A stretch of DNA of 64,000 bases, from contig NZ_CXWE01000006.1 of the NCBI RefSeq assembly GCF_001404515.1, positions 310,001-374,000 of the forward strand, read 5' to 3'. The position numbers and the translations under genes were made by a program. Below the pieces are notes generated by a model. It had not been told where the DNA came from. It ran no database searches and saw only the letters and a list, made by a program, of their open reading frames with translations. This DNA comes from Roseibium album (lineage in GTDB: Bacteria > Pseudomonadota > Alphaproteobacteria > Rhizobiales > Stappiaceae). Shown here in pieces: positions 55,211 to 63,668 of this stretch (positions within the stretch are counted from its first letter, which is position 1; every line of letters begins with the position of its first letter).

Positions 55211-55245
55211 CTCAGGCCGGGCAAGAGAATCAGGCCCGGCCTGAG
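55211..55245 (-). terminator. Perfect 12-bp hairpin between fabF and mltG
   Basis: Arms CTCAGGCCGGGC (55211-55222) and GCCCGGCCTGAG (55234-55245) with an 11-base loop. On the minus strand it follows the fabF stop by 14 bp and is trailed by AATTTG, a weak U-tract. It probably terminates or attenuates read-through into mltG. Confidence 0.55.
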
Positions 55246-55259
55246 AGAACTTGAAAGGG

Positions 55260-56525
55260 TTATGCGGCAACTTTACGGAAGACGAGCGATGCATTCGTGC
55301 CGCCGAAACCAAATGAGTTCGACAACGCGACGTCAATATTCATCGCCTTAGCCGTGTGCGGCACCAGATCGATCTCGGTCTGGACCGAAGGATTGTCCAG
55401 ATTGATCGTCGGCGGCGCCATACCGTCCCTGATCGCAAGAACAGAGAAAATCGCTTCCACGGCACCCGCTGCCCCCAACAGGTGGCCGATCGAGGACTTT
55501 GTCGACGACATGGTCAGGTTCTTGGCATGCTCTCCTGCCAGCCTGCTGACCGCACCAAGCTCGATTTCGTCTCCAAGCGGAGTGGATGTTCCGTGTGCGT
55601 TGACGTAGTCGATATCGCCAGGCGTTATTTCTGCGCGTTTCAATGCGGCTTCCATGCACCTGTAGGCGCCATCGCCATCAGATGACGGTGCCGTAATGTG
55701 ATGGGCATCGCCGGAGAGACCATAGCCGATGACTTCGGCATAGATCCGGGCCCCGCGCTGAACAGCGTGCTCGTACTCTTCCAGCACAACCACGCCAGCT
55801 CCCTCGCCCATGACAAAACCGTCCCGAGCCACATCATAGGGGCGTGAGCCCCTTTCAGGGGTGTCGTTGAACCCGGTCGACAAGGCCCGACATGCGGCAA
55901 ATCCGGCGATTGCCAGACGGCAGAGAGGTGATTCCGCCCCGCCGGCAACCATGACATCCGCATCACCGAAGGCAATCAGGCGAGAAGCATCACCGATCGC
56001 GTGCGCCCCTGTGGAGCACGCGGTCACAACGGCGTGGTTCGGTCCCTTCAATCCGTGGCGAATGGAAACATAACCGCCCGCCAGGTTGATAAGACGCCCG
56101 GGAATGAAGAACGGGCTGATCCGCCGCGGACCCTTCTCCGCAAGGAGATGAGCCCCTTGTTCAATTCCCTGCAATCCGCCAATGCCGGAGCCGATCAGAA
56201 CACCGGAGCGTGCCTGCTGTTCGTACGTTTCCGCCTTGAAACCGGAATCGGCCATTGCCTGATCGGCCGCGGCCATGGCGTAGACGATAAAGTCATCAAC
56301 CTTGCGCTGTTCCTTGACGTCCATCCAGTCATTGGGATCGAACGCGCCGTCCTCGCCCGGATCACGCGGAATCTGGCAGGCAATCTGGCAGGCCAGATCG
56401 TCAACCTTGAAATTCGTGACCTTGTTGGCCCCGCTCTTTCCTTCGAGGATCTTTTTCCAAGTGGCATCGACGTTACCGCCAAGCGGCGACACCATGCCCA
56501 ACCCAGTTACGACAACTCGCCTCAT
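55260..56525 (-). CDS. fabF: 3-oxoacyl-[acyl-carrier-protein] synthase II
   Basis: A 421-residue condensing enzyme for fatty-acid elongation. The Cys-His-His triad is complete: Cys170 in VVTACSTGAHAIGDA, His in YVNAHGTSTPLGD and His in SSIGHLLGAAGA. Start VVTGLGMVSPLGG and end NSFGFGGTNASLVF are canonical. It follows acpP by 83 bp, the usual acpP-fabF pair. Confidence 0.97.
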   Translation of the reverse strand: MRRVVVTGLGMVSPLGGNVDATWKKILEGKSGANKVTNFKVDDLACQIACQIPRDPGEDGAFDPNDWMDVKEQRKVDDFIVYAMAAADQAMADSGFKAETYEQQARSGVLIGSGIGGLQGIEQGAHLLAEKGPRRISPFFIPGRLINLAGGYVSIRHGLKGPNHAVVTACSTGAHAIGDASRLIAFGDADVMVAGGAESPLCRLAIAGFAACRALSTGFNDTPERGSRPYDVARDGFVMGEGAGVVVLEEYEHAVQRGARIYAEVIGYGLSGDAHHITAPSSDGDGAYRCMEAALKRAEITPGDIDYVNAHGTSTPLGDEIELGAVSRLAGEHAKNLTMSSTKSSIGHLLGAAGAVEAIFSVLAIRDGMAPPTINLDNPSVQTEIDLVPHTAKAMNIDVALSNSFGFGGTNASLVFRKVAA

Positions 56526-56608
56526 TAACCCGCACTTACGTTGGAAGGGCCTGGCGGAGCTTTCCCCGCCGGCCCGGTCGTCATTCAGAACTCAAGCAGG
56601 GTTGCCCC

Positions 56609-56842
56609 TTACTTGTTGGCTTCCAGAAACTTGACAGCGTCGCCGACGGTCAGGATCGTTTCCGCAGCGGTGTCGGGAATCTCAACGCCGAACTCTTCTT
56701 CAAATGCCATGACCAGCTCAACGGTGTCGAGGCTGTCTGCGCCCAGGTCATCGATGAAGCTTGCGCCTTCCACAACCTTCTCCGCGTCTACACCCAGGTG
56801 CTCAACAACGATTTTCTTTACCCGATCCGCGATATCGCTCAT
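56609..56842 (-). CDS. acpP: Acyl carrier protein
   Basis: A 77-residue acidic four-helix carrier. The phosphopantetheine site is Ser37 in [10 protein letters not shown]. Sequence [20 protein letters not shown] and EFGVEIPD are canonical. AAGGAAGTG lies just upstream of the ATG. It is set apart from fabG by 245 bp with two hairpins, so it probably has its own promoter for high expression. Confidence 0.98.
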   Translation of the reverse strand: MSDIADRVKKIVVEHLGVDAEKVVEGASFIDDLGADSLDTVELVMAFEEEFGVEIPDTAAETILTVGDAVKFLEANK

Positions 56843-57033
56843 CTTTCACTTCCTTGTTTTTCGTCTATTCGTCGCTCGCGATATTGTACCGGACCGGTTT
56901 TCAAAAAACGTCGGCGCCAACTCACGGCTTGAAGATGTCTCAGCATCATCGGACCAGTTCAACAGACTCGACAACGCAATTCGTAACAATCGGCGGGTAG
57001 GTAACACACTTTGTTGACCATTACCAGCCAGTC

Positions 57034-57080
57034 CCGGCCGCTTCAAAGCGGTCCGGATTCTTTTTGCCAGTTTGGCAAAA
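57034..57080 (-). promoter_or_regulatory. Two hairpins between fabG and acpP
   Basis: Just after the fabG stop, the minus strand reads TTTTGCC-loop-GGCAAAA (57062-57080). A second hairpin of CCGG-CCGCTT paired with AAGCGG-CCGG with one bulge follows (57034-57056). Neither has a U-tract in the minus direction. They may stabilise the fabG 3' end or reduce read-through before acpP. Confidence 0.4.
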
Positions 57081-57087
57081 CTCTCTT

Positions 57088-57825
57088 TTAAATCATGGCC
57101 ATGCCACCGTTCACATGCAGTGTCTGGCCAGTGATGTATGCCGCCTCGTCGCTGGCAAGATAAAGCGCGGCAGAGGCAATCTCCGCCGACGTGCCCAGAC
57201 GGCCTGCCGGAACGCTCGTCAGAATTGATTCTTTTTGCTTGTCGTTCAGCGCATCGGTCATCGCTGTTTCGATAAATCCGGGCGCAACCGTATTGACGGT
57301 GATGTTTCTGCTGGCCACCTCGCGTGCCAGAGACTTGTACATTCCGATCATTCCCGCCTTTGCGGCAGCATAGTTGACCTGCCCCGGATTGCCGGTCACA
57401 CCGACAACCGATGTGATGCCGATGATACGGCCGGTACGACGTTTCATCATGCCCCTGATTGCAGCACGGCAAAGGCGGAAACCGGAACTCAGATTGACCT
57501 CCAGAACCTGGTCCCACTCTTCGTCCTTCATGCGCATGAAGATATTGTCACGGGTAATTCCGGCATTGTTGACGAGAATGTCTACAGAACCCATTTTCTC
57601 TTCAGCCAACGGCAACAAGGCGTCGACCGCATCACGATCGGACAAGTTTGCAGGTGTCACGAACGCGCGTTCGCCAAGGTCCGCCGCAAGGGCTTCCAGC
57701 TTTTCGGCACGTGTGCCTGACAGGGAAACCGATGCTCCCTGGGCATGCAACACCCGGGCGATTGCCTCGCCTATACCACCGGTCGCGCCGGTGACGAGCG
57801 CGTTTTTGCCTTCCAAGCTGAACAT
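57088..57825 (-). CDS. fabG: 3-oxoacyl-[acyl-carrier-protein] reductase
   Basis: A 245-residue short-chain dehydrogenase using NADPH in fatty-acid elongation. Cofactor loop TGATGGIGEAIA, NNAGITRD, and the catalytic set Ser139, Tyr152 and Lys156 (NYAAAKAG) are intact. The ending YITGQTLHVNGGMAMI is typical of FabG. It follows fabD by 61 bp on the same strand. Confidence 0.97.
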   Translation of the reverse strand: MFSLEGKNALVTGATGGIGEAIARVLHAQGASVSLSGTRAEKLEALAADLGERAFVTPANLSDRDAVDALLPLAEEKMGSVDILVNNAGITRDNIFMRMKDEEWDQVLEVNLSSGFRLCRAAIRGMMKRRTGRIIGITSVVGVTGNPGQVNYAAAKAGMIGMYKSLAREVASRNITVNTVAPGFIETAMTDALNDKQKESILTSVPAGRLGTSAEIASAALYLASDEAAYITGQTLHVNGGMAMI

Positions 57826-57886
57826 CTAAGGTCCTTCCCTCATCGTATTGCGTACCAGAATGTGACCGTTGCCGGCAGAACCGTTC

Positions 57887-58831
57887 CTATCCGCCGATCT
57901 TTGCCATCAGCGCGTCAATGTCTTCCGGCGTGTTCACGGACAAACCCGTGGATTCCTTGTGAATGCGTCTGACCATGCCCGACAGGACCTTGCCGGTCCC
58001 GACTTCTACAAAAGTATCGACACCTTGGCCAGCAAGCCACAGAATACTCTCACGCCAGCGAACCGTACCGGTCACCTGCTCGACCAGTCTGGAGCGGATC
58101 TCGGTAGGGTCCGTGATCGGTTCAGCAAGAACATTGGCGACCAGCGGAACCACCGGAACGTTGATTTCAGCATTCGCGAGTGCATCGGACATGGCGTCTG
58201 CAGCCTGCGCCATCAAGGAACAATGGAACGGGGCACTGACCGGCAACATGATTGCCCGACGGGCGCCTTTGGCCTTTGCTATCTCGACCGCGCGCTCTAC
58301 GGCTGCAAGATGACCTGAGACAACGACCTGTCCCGGCGCATTGTCGTTCGCCGCCTGACAGACTTCACCCTGGGAGGCCTCCTGAGCTACTTCCACCGCA
58401 ACATCGAAATCCAGTCCCAGCAAAGCCGCCATTGCACCAACGCCCACCGGAACGGCGTTCTGCATCGCGTCTCCGCGTACCCGCAACAATCGGGCGGTGG
58501 TGGCAATATCGAGACTTCCGGCTGCCGCAAGCGCGGAATATTCGCCAAGGGAATGACCTGCGACAAAGGCAACGCTCGACTTCAAGTCGAGGCCCCTGGC
58601 TTCAAGCACCCTCATTGTTGCAAGACTGACAGCCATCAACGCCGGCTGAGCGTTCGCGGTCAAAGTCAGAGTATCGTCAGGTCCGTTCCACATTACATCG
58701 GACAGCTTCTGTCCCAACGCGTCATCCACTTCATCAAAGACGGCCTTTGCTTCGGGGAAGGTTTCAGCGAGAACCTTGCCCATTCCAACGCTCTGGCTGC
58801 CCTGGCCGGGAAAAGTGAATGCTATGGTCAT
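57887..58831 (-). CDS. fabD: Malonyl-CoA:ACP transacylase
   Basis: A 314-residue enzyme that loads malonate onto ACP. Nucleophile Ser94 in GHSLGEYSAL, N-terminal FTFPGQGSQSVGMG and the SAPFHCSLM block with the catalytic His are present. GGAGG precedes the ATG. First gene of the fabD-fabG-acpP-fabF-mltG-yicC-gmk series. Confidence 0.97.
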   Translation of the reverse strand: MTIAFTFPGQGSQSVGMGKVLAETFPEAKAVFDEVDDALGQKLSDVMWNGPDDTLTLTANAQPALMAVSLATMRVLEARGLDLKSSVAFVAGHSLGEYSALAAAGSLDIATTARLLRVRGDAMQNAVPVGVGAMAALLGLDFDVAVEVAQEASQGEVCQAANDNAPGQVVVSGHLAAVERAVEIAKAKGARRAIMLPVSAPFHCSLMAQAADAMSDALANAEINVPVVPLVANVLAEPITDPTEIRSRLVEQVTGTVRWRESILWLAGQGVDTFVEVGTGKVLSGMVRRIHKESTGLSVNTPEDIDALMAKIGG

Positions 58832-59275
58832 CTTGGAAACGCCTCCGTTGAAACGTGCGCGGGCCTGCCTCTTTCATAAGGTGTGGACCATCGGCTTTGG
58901 AAGAAAGCGAATTGCCTGCCCTGCTCTGGGCTGACGTCATACTTGGCGCGAGGCTATGGTACGCTCTTGCCCGACCTGTCAAGGCCCAGACAAAAATCAA
59001 GCGCAGATTCTTGCTTTTTTAAAGGGAATTTCGGTTTTTACGATGAACCGTTCTCTTTCTACCGGCACATTGTGCATGGAACAAAAGAAGGGTTTCAACC
59101 GGCAATCGCGGGAACAACTGTCGTATTTGGATGAAACGTTTGGGTTAGAGACCGGTCCGAAATCACCCTGTTGGACGATGCGAGCCCTGCAATCAACCTG
59201 CCAGTGTCACATTGCCACTTCACACTCTCGCCAAAGTAGCGTAATTGACAATTTTTACACTATCAGTGCGGGGGC
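58832..59275. other. 444-bp gap between fabD and a VPLPA-CTERM gene
   Basis: Divergent promoter region. The fabD side has the ribosome site GGAGG and the right half is moderately AT-rich. TTGACA occurs at 59245-59250 but without a good -10 box at normal spacing. No small gene, hairpin terminator or RNA motif was recognised. Confidence 0.35.
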
Positions 59276-59830
59276 ATGATGAAAAATTCCATCTCTAGGG
59301 TGCTTGCGGCAGCCACAGTCGCGATATCGGTTCTGACTTCAAGCCACGTGGCACAAGCAGTCACTTTCGACTTCAATTTCTCCTTTTCAAACCCTGAATC
59401 GTTCGGTGGAGGCCACATTACCGGAATCGTCCGGGGACTCACGGAAGGAACTTCCAATGCAACAAGCGTTGAAATTCTAGGCAACACCGAAAACTTCGGC
59501 CTCGGCGGCTACATCGGACCGCCGGAGACGAACACGTTCATAAACCTCTGGAAGGTTGAAAGTGGTGCTGTCACACACGTCGATTTTGTTTCTTACATCG
59601 ACAACACTCCAGGAGCAGGTAGCGATTGCTGCGTTTTGTACCTTTGGTTCTTCCCTCCGACGGGCGCTGCCGAAGGAGCGTTGAGATTGCGCAACAATTA
59701 TACACCTTATCCCGAAGGTGACCTGGGACTCCGGTTCACGCCTGTTCCCCTTCCGGCAAGTGGCGGAATGCTGTTTGCTGCGATAATGGGCGTTGCAGGG
59801 GTTCGTCGCTGGAAAAAGTCCTCTGCCTGA
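59276..59830 (+). CDS. VPLPA-CTERM exported protein of unknown function
   Basis: A 184-residue protein with a signal peptide (about 1-29, ending AQA), a beta-rich body ([20 protein letters not shown]; adjacent Cys-Cys in [11 protein letters not shown]) and a VPLPA-CTERM tail: [17 protein letters not shown], then a helix and RRWKKSSA. This is the third such tail in the window. It sits alone between the fatty-acid and ribosomal-protein blocks, where related genomes usually have no gene, which suggests insertion. Two ATGs (59276, 59279) are possible. Function unknown. Confidence 0.82.
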   Translation: MMKNSISRVLAAATVAISVLTSSHVAQAVTFDFNFSFSNPESFGGGHITGIVRGLTEGTSNATSVEILGNTENFGLGGYIGPPETNTFINLWKVESGAVTHVDFVSYIDNTPGAGSDCCVLYLWFFPPTGAAEGALRLRNNYTPYPEGDLGLRFTPVPLPASGGMLFAAIMGVAGVRRWKKSSA

Positions 59831-60179
59831 ACGAATTCACCAAACTCTTGCTTTGGGTCCAACCAAACGTGATCTCTTGCCTGGAACAAAAACTGCCAAC
59901 CTGCGTCTTTGCAATTGGACGCAGGCTGACATCACCAGCAGCGTTCCAAAGGTAGGAGACAATGCTCGATTTGGACTTGCAATTCCCACAAAACAGAGTA
60001 TAGAGCGCGCTTCATCCGGGTTTGGCCGGGGGCTGAACGGAAGGGCGTTTGCCAGGATTTTTTTGAGAGATCCGACTTCCCGTGTTCCCACTCCCGTAAG
60101 ATTTCTCGTGCGCCTTTCCGGGTCTACGAGGAGGCTTTGCGCCAATCCCGCGTTGTCAACACGAAGAAAGGCTATTTTC
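59831..60179 (+). promoter_or_regulatory. rpsF promoter and leader region
   Basis: This 349-bp gap contains a perfect inverted repeat CCTGCGTC/GACGCAGG (59900-59907 with 59918-59925, ten-base loop, no T-run). A plausible sigma-70 promoter follows, TTGCAA (59977-59982), 16 bp, TATAGA (59999-60004). The predicted transcript would have a leader of about 170 bases. At 60110-60142 a GC-rich foldable stretch (GCGCC...CCG...GGAGGC...GCGC) could be the S6:S18 autoregulatory element known in rpsF leaders; this last point is tentative. Confidence 0.4.
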
Positions 60180-60617
60180 ATGCCTCTTTATGAGCACGTT
60201 TTCCTGGCGCGCCAGGATGTTTCGGCACAACAGGTCGAACAGCTCGTCGAACAGTACAAGGGCCTCATCGAAGGCGCTGGTGGTACTGTCGGCAAGATTG
60301 AAAACTGGGGTCTGCGGTCCCTTGCCTACCGCATCAAGAAAAATCGTAAAGCTCACTATACGCTTATGAACATCAACGCGCCGCATGCCGCTGTCGCCGA
60401 GATGGAGCGTCAGATGGGCCTCAGCGAAGATGTCCTGCGCTGCATGACCTTCCGCGTCGGTGAACTGGATGAAGAACCATCCGCCATGATGCAGAAGCGT
60501 GATCGCGACGACCGCCGTGGCGGTGGCCGGGGTGATCGCGGCGACCGTGGTGATCGTGGCGACCGTGGTGAGCGTTCTGGTGGTGGCCGTCCGCCACGCC
60601 GTGGTGATGAGGAGTAA
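60180..60617 (+). CDS. rpsF: 30S ribosomal protein S6
   Basis: A 145-residue small-subunit protein. The core (1-100) [41 protein letters not shown] and [11 protein letters not shown] is canonical. The C-terminal tail is unusual: about 40 residues of Arg-Gly-Asp repeats ([15 protein letters not shown]) and [12 protein letters not shown]. Alphaproteobacterial S6 often has charged tails, but this one is a tandem repeat at the DNA level. GAAAGG lies before the ATG. rpsR follows after six bases. Confidence 0.97.
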   Translation: MPLYEHVFLARQDVSAQQVEQLVEQYKGLIEGAGGTVGKIENWGLRSLAYRIKKNRKAHYTLMNINAPHAAVAEMERQMGLSEDVLRCMTFRVGELDEEPSAMMQKRDRDDRRGGGRGDRGDRGDRGDRGERSGGGRPPRRGDEE

Positions 60618-60623
60618 GAGACA

Positions 60624-60872
60624 ATGGTTGATATTGCACAGCTTCCGAGCCGCCGTCCGTTCTTCCGCCGCCGGAAAACCTGCCCGTTCTCCGGTTCCAA
60701 TGCACCGAAGATCGACTACAAAGACATCCGTCTGCTGCAGCGTTACATCTCTGAGCGCGGCAAGATCGTTCCGAGCCGCATCACCGCGGTCTCCGCGAAG
60801 AAGCAGCGTGAACTGGCTCGTGCGATCAAACGTGCACGCCTGCTCGGCCTGCTGCCGTTCGTGATCAGCTAA
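60624..60872 (+). CDS. rpsR: 30S ribosomal protein S18
   Basis: An 82-residue protein that pairs with S6 in the 30S platform. [34 protein letters not shown] and [15 protein letters not shown] are canonical. It is separated from rplI by 109 bp holding two hairpins; many Hyphomicrobiales have a DUF2232 membrane-protein gene in this position, absent here. Confidence 0.98.
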   Translation: MVDIAQLPSRRPFFRRRKTCPFSGSNAPKIDYKDIRLLQRYISERGKIVPSRITAVSAKKQRELARAIKRARLLGLLPFVIS

Positions 60873-60873
60873 C

Positions 60874-60916
60874 GCTTCCTTTTGGAAGCCGACTTCTCCC
60901 GGGCCCTCCCGGGAGA
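60874..60916 (+). promoter_or_regulatory. Two tandem hairpins between rpsR and rplI
   Basis: Immediately after the rpsR stop, GCTTCC-TTTT-GGAAGC (60874-60889) is followed by TCTCCCGGG-CCCT-CCCGGGAGA (60895-60916). Neither is followed by a T-tract. They could set the stoichiometry between S6/S18 and L9 by RNA processing or stability. Confidence 0.5.
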
Positions 60917-60981
60917 CCCGTATTGGGACCGCGGACATTCGGTCTCTAACCGCCGCACAGGCGGGACAGTAGGAGAAAAAA

Positions 60982-61578
60982 ATGCAAATCATTCTTCTTG
61001 AGCGTATCGCAAGGCTCGGCCAGATGGGCGACACCGTTCGCGTCCGTGACGGCTATGCCCGTAACTACCTGCTGCCGCAAGGCAAGGCGCTCCGCGCCAA
61101 CAAGGCAAACCTGGAGCGCTTCGAGCTTGAACGCGCGCAACTCGAAACCCGGAATCTGGAACGCAAGAGCGAAGCAGAAGCCGTTGCTTCCAAGCTCGAC
61201 GGCGAAGCACTGGTGATGATTCGCTCGGCGGGCGAGACCGGCCAGCTCTACGGATCCGTTTCCACGAGAGACGTTGCAGATGGTCTGACAGAGAGTGGCT
61301 TCACGGTTGCCCGCAACCAGGTCGAACTGCGCACACCGATCAAGACAATCGGTCTGCACACCGTTCTGATCCGTTTGCATCCGGAAGTCGAAGTCACCAT
61401 CTCCGTCAACGTCGCCCGCTCCGAAGACGAAGCAGCGCGCCAGGCAGCCGGTGAAGACCTGACGACGCCGGAACAGGACGTCTTCGAGTTTGAAGAAGAC
61501 GAGGAAGACGCAGAAGCCGAAGGCACCGAGGAAGGTTCCGAGGCCGAAGAAGAAGCTCCTGCAGAAGACGAAGTCTGA
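60982..61578 (+). CDS. rplI: 50S ribosomal protein L9
   Basis: A 198-residue large-subunit protein. N-terminal [19 protein letters not shown] and [19 protein letters not shown] are canonical, followed by the connecting helix and C-domain. The last 40 residues are a strongly acidic extension ([31 protein letters not shown]), typical of this class. AGGAG precedes the ATG. An intrinsic terminator follows. Confidence 0.97.
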   Translation: MQIILLERIARLGQMGDTVRVRDGYARNYLLPQGKALRANKANLERFELERAQLETRNLERKSEAEAVASKLDGEALVMIRSAGETGQLYGSVSTRDVADGLTESGFTVARNQVELRTPIKTIGLHTVLIRLHPEVEVTISVNVARSEDEAARQAAGEDLTTPEQDVFEFEEDEEDAEAEGTEEGSEAEEEAPAEDEV

Positions 61579-61609
61579 TCGGCTTTCACGTTCTTCTCCA
61601 GTCAAGCAC

Positions 61610-61639
61610 AAAACGGCACTGCTCGCAGTGCCGTTTTTA
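61610..61639 (+). terminator. Intrinsic terminator after rplI
   Basis: Perfect stem AAAACGGCACTG/CAGTGCCGTTTT with loop CTCG and a trailing T-run. It ends the rpsF-rpsR-rplI unit. Confidence 0.93.
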
Positions 61640-61946
61640 TTTTGCCAGCAATTCATTTCGCCAAAATTCGACGTTGCCTAAACCAGCAAATTCAAACTCC
61701 CATACAACGCGTTGAATCCACAGCCCAATTCCTTAACTGCTCATTAACCTCACTAAAAAAGCGATAGTTTTCAATGACTAAGATCTATCGCCTTGAGTCT
61801 CCAAACAGCTTTTGTGTCAAGCAGGATTCGAGTCTTTCCCCGCTGATCTGTGCAAGTCGGTGGGAAACAATGACAGTCGTTTTTGAGCCTTGAGACCGCC
61901 CGCGTCAGAAGGTATGCCCAATGAACTTGGGTCATTGGGGGTCGGT
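61640..61946 (+). promoter_or_regulatory. dnaB upstream region with CtrA-type box and clustered GANTC sites
   Basis: TTAA-CTGCTCA-TTAACC at 61733-61749 is a perfect TTAA-N7-TTAA CtrA consensus. Four GANTC methylation sites (CcrM type) lie at 61714, 61795, 61825 and 61830. No small gene is evident. Both signals are hallmarks of alphaproteobacterial cell-cycle promoters, so dnaB may be cell-cycle controlled. The sites are seen directly; regulation is inferred. Confidence 0.55.
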
Positions 61947-63431
61947 ATGAAGGGCACGTTGCAGAAGGTCGAAACAGAAGAAGACATTCAGCGTCTCGCT
62001 CCGCACAATGCGGAAGCGGAACGTCAGCTTCTGGGTGCGATTCTCGTCAACAACGAAACCTTTTATCGGGTCTCCGACTTTTTGGAGCCACTTCATTTTT
62101 TCGTGCCATCGCATCACGACATCTACGAAAAGATCAGCCACCTGATTCGGGCCGGCAAGACGGCTTCTCCAATCACGCTGAAAACCTTCTATCCCGCAGA
62201 CGCAAAGATAGCGGACCTGTCCGCGACGCAGTTTCTGCTGCGTCTTGCCGGTGATGCGGCCTCGATCATCAACGCGGAAGACTACGGACGAACCATCTAT
62301 GACCTCGCCATTCGCAGGAACCTCATCCGGATTGGCGAAGACATGGTCAATATCGCTTTTGATGCCCCGATAGATGTGCCGCCGGGTCAGCAAATCGACG
62401 ATGCTGAACGCAGGCTGTTTGAACTTGCCGAAACCGGCCGCAGCGAGGGTGGTTTCGTAGCTTTTGGCGATGCGCTTACCGAAACAATCGAAATGGCGCA
62501 TGCCGCCTACAATCGTGAAGGTGCCCTTTCGGGAACGTCCACCGGCCTGAGGGAGCTGGACAAACTCATGGGCGGGTTGCAGCAATCCGATCTGATCGTT
62601 CTTGCCGGTCGTCCGGCAATGGGGAAAACCTCGCTTGCCACAAACATCGCCTACAACATCGCACAGGCGTTCAAATCGGAAGAACAACAGGATGGTTCGG
62701 TCAAGACCGTCAATGGCGGCGTGGTCGGCTTCTTCTCACTCGAAATGTCCGCAGAGCAGCTCGCGACACGTATAATTTCCGAACAGGCGGAGATCTCGTC
62801 TTCCAAGATCCGTCGTGGAGACATTACGGAAGCAGAATTTGAAAAACTTGCCGCGTGTGCCCAGACAATGCAGTCAGTGCCGCTGCATGTCGACCAAACG
62901 GGCGGTATCTCCATCGCTTCCCTGGTGGCGAAGGCACGCAGGCTGAAACGCCAGCGCGGCCTCGACCTGCTTGTGGTCGACTATATCCAGTTGTTGTCGG
63001 GGTCCGCCAAGAACACAGGCAACCGGGTACAGGAGATCACCGAAATCACTACCGGCCTGAAAGCACTGGCCAAGGAACTCAACGTTCCGATCATTGCGCT
63101 TTCTCAGCTGTCCCGCCAGGTCGAATCTCGTGACGACAAACGCCCGATGATGTCTGATCTTCGCGAATCGGGATCCATCGAGCAGGATGCCGACGTGATC
63201 CTGTTCGTTTACAGGGAAGAATATTACCTTTCCAAGACCGAGCCCGAGATCGGGTCACCTGAATATGCAGCTTGGGAATCCAAGCACGAGGCTGCAAGAG
63301 GCAAGGCAGAAGTGATCATCGCCAAGCAGCGACACGGTCCTACGGGGACGGCGAATCTCCACTTCCAGGGCGAGTTCACCCGGTTCTCCGATCTGGCTGA
63401 GGATGACCATCTGCCGGAGCGCTACGAATAG
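61947..63431 (+). CDS. dnaB: Replicative DNA helicase
   Basis: A 494-residue (or up to 513) hexameric helicase. The N-terminal domain HNAEAERQLLGAILVNNETFY is followed by the RecA-like core: Walker A GRPAMGKTS (221-229), FFSLEMSAEQLATRI, Walker B LLVVDYIQLLSG and the SRQVESRDDKRPMMSDLRESG block. Start is uncertain: 61947 has GGGGGT five bases upstream; 61914 and 61890 are in frame and possible. It follows the rplI terminator and has its own control region. Confidence 0.96.
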   Translation: MKGTLQKVETEEDIQRLAPHNAEAERQLLGAILVNNETFYRVSDFLEPLHFFVPSHHDIYEKISHLIRAGKTASPITLKTFYPADAKIADLSATQFLLRLAGDAASIINAEDYGRTIYDLAIRRNLIRIGEDMVNIAFDAPIDVPPGQQIDDAERRLFELAETGRSEGGFVAFGDALTETIEMAHAAYNREGALSGTSTGLRELDKLMGGLQQSDLIVLAGRPAMGKTSLATNIAYNIAQAFKSEEQQDGSVKTVNGGVVGFFSLEMSAEQLATRIISEQAEISSSKIRRGDITEAEFEKLAACAQTMQSVPLHVDQTGGISIASLVAKARRLKRQRGLDLLVVDYIQLLSGSAKNTGNRVQEITEITTGLKALAKELNVPIIALSQLSRQVESRDDKRPMMSDLRESGSIEQDADVILFVYREEYYLSKTEPEIGSPEYAAWESKHEAARGKAEVIIAKQRHGPTGTANLHFQGEFTRFSDLAEDDHLPERYE

Positions 63432-63588
63432 TCAGTCATTCACACCTGGACCGAACGCACTGTGATATTGCGTCATTTAGCACCGAGCGCTTAGCTGCTC
63501 TGCGCGGTTCATGGGCGTATCGTCAATATCGTGCGAAGAAAAATATCATCGGCAGATCATAGATATTGGCTTGTACGTTTTGACAATT

Positions 63589-63603
63589 TTAAGTCATCTT
63601 TAA
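63589..63603 (+). promoter_or_regulatory. CtrA-type box upstream of the PilZ gene
   Basis: TTAA-GTCATCT-TTAA is a perfect TTAA-N7-TTAA consensus, 66 bp before the GTG start. A TTGACA box (63580-63585) lies just upstream of it. The site position fits a CtrA-activated promoter; the regulator is inferred. Confidence 0.5.
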
Positions 63604-63668
63604 GCCTCGTTATTTACCCTAAGTAATCAATCATTAGAATTCGCCGATTTTTCTGGAAATGGATCATC

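Noticed and set aside
56515..56535. Further CtrA-type site (TTAA-N7-TTAC) at the fabF start
   Set aside because: One mismatch in the second half and position across the start codon; likely chance.
58880..59134. Short plus-strand frames in the fabD upstream gap
   Set aside because: No ribosome sites, partly antisense to the fabD leader, no protein-like composition.
59245..59272. Promoter with TTGACA before the third VPLPA-CTERM gene
   Set aside because: No acceptable -10 hexamer at 16-18 bp from the TTGACA.
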